Shown here: piece after piece, positions 5,418 to 5,573 of the stretch
Position numbering within the stretch: the first letter of the stretch is position 1
Layout of the letters: each line of letters starts with the position of its first letter
Assembly: GCA_946539945.1 (NCBI GenBank)
Contig: CAMNHX010000125.1
Coordinates: 1-5,573, forward strand
Length of the DNA stretch: 5,573 bases
Source of the DNA: an uncultured Desulfobulbus sp.
GTDB taxonomy: Bacteria; Desulfobacterota; Desulfobulbia; Desulfobulbales; Desulfobulbaceae
Direction of reading: 5' to 3'
The notes under the pieces: generated by a model
Told to the model about the DNA's origin: nothing
Databases searched by the model: none
The model's input: the letters and a program-made list of their open reading frames with translations, nothing else
Program-made: the position numbers and the translations under genes

Positions 5418-5573
5418 ATGGCGCACTGCGTCGCTCTTGCCCCCAATGACAAGCAGGTCACGTCCTTTGCCCGCACTGTCGGAACGGCGCGTTTTGCCTG
5501 TAACTTGTAATTGGGCCTTGGTCCTGTGTGTGAGTTGGCGTGTTTTTCCAGGGTATGTTGACCAGGCTGCGCG
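5418..5573 (+). pseudogene. tnpB: Broken 5' end of IS200/IS605-family tnpB (runs off window)
   Basis: From the ATG at 5418 the frame encodes MAHCVALAPNDKQ, then VTSFARTVGTARFACN, then Leu and a TAA at 5508. This fits the N-terminal helix-turn-helix of OrfB/TnpB, the RNA-guided nuclease of IS200/IS605 elements, whose members typically read (A/G)xARFAYNWALA. After the Asn codon (5502-5504) seven extra bases, TTGTAAT (5505-5511), appear inserted. Beyond them the +1 frame gives Trp-Ala-Leu (5512-5520), exactly what the family would have next. The remnant thus looks frameshifted and carries a stop after about 30 codons. Similarity then fades and the window ends. GGAGG at 5400-5404 is a plausible, slightly distant Shine-Dalgarno, and an in-frame TTG at 5415 is another possible start. 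No tnpA is visible. Family assignment is from the short motif only. Confidence 0.68.

Noticed and set aside
4527..5426. Long minus-strand open frame (299 codons) opposite ddh
   Set aside because: It lies antisense to the well-supported ddh gene, its product resembles no known family, and it runs through the terminator and repeat C. It is a codon-bias shadow.
1..5573. CRISPR array, tRNA, rRNA or riboswitch
   Set aside because: The three repeat copies are far apart, diverged and not regularly spaced. No tRNA-like cloverleaf or recognisable riboswitch core was seen in the gaps.

Overview
The window reads as a moderately GC-rich Gram-negative chromosome, most like a sulfate-reducer-type deltaproteobacterium (Desulfovibrionaceae such as Desulfovibrio or Bilophila). 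That placement rests on the flavour of the LptA, LptB, RpoN and ArgB proteins and is an inference, because no marker RNA lies in the window. LPS-transport genes imply a double-membraned cell.

Layout. Positions 1-141 hold a repeat copy (A) and a hairpin that probably ends the leftward operon. From 142 to 2896, on the minus strand, lies a tightly packed operon transcribed lptA -> lptB -> rpoN: the periplasmic LPS bridge protein, the LPS-export ATPase and sigma-54. The junctions are a 1-nt stop/start overlap (lptA/lptB) and a near-contact (lptB/rpoN). A 151-nt divergent region (2897-3047) carries a good sigma-70-like promoter for this operon. On its other side argB (N-acetylglutamate kinase, arginine biosynthesis) runs rightward from 3048 to 3932. 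A 354-nt gap follows, with a second repeat copy (B) and a possible decayed reading frame. Then comes ddh (meso-diaminopimelate dehydrogenase, 4287-5282) with a plausible intrinsic terminator. The right end has a third repeat copy (C, inverted), a long near-perfect hairpin, and the start of a broken IS200/IS605-type tnpB that runs off the window.

How it fits together. The leftward operon joins outer-membrane LPS transport to sigma-54, a common arrangement in proteobacteria. Here it lacks the usual lptC just upstream, and no hpf/ptsN follows rpoN within the 141 nt visible. ArgB and Ddh are ordinary amino-acid and cell-wall precursor enzymes, not obviously linked to the operon. The most notable feature is a small dispersed repeat family: A and B are 83% identical over 54 nt in the same orientation, and C is a more diverged inverted copy. 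B and C flank ddh, and C touches the transposase remnant. This suggests a mobile-element-derived repeat and possible insertion or acquisition of ddh. I see no defence system, CRISPR array, tRNA or rRNA, and nothing that clearly amounts to a new multi-gene system.
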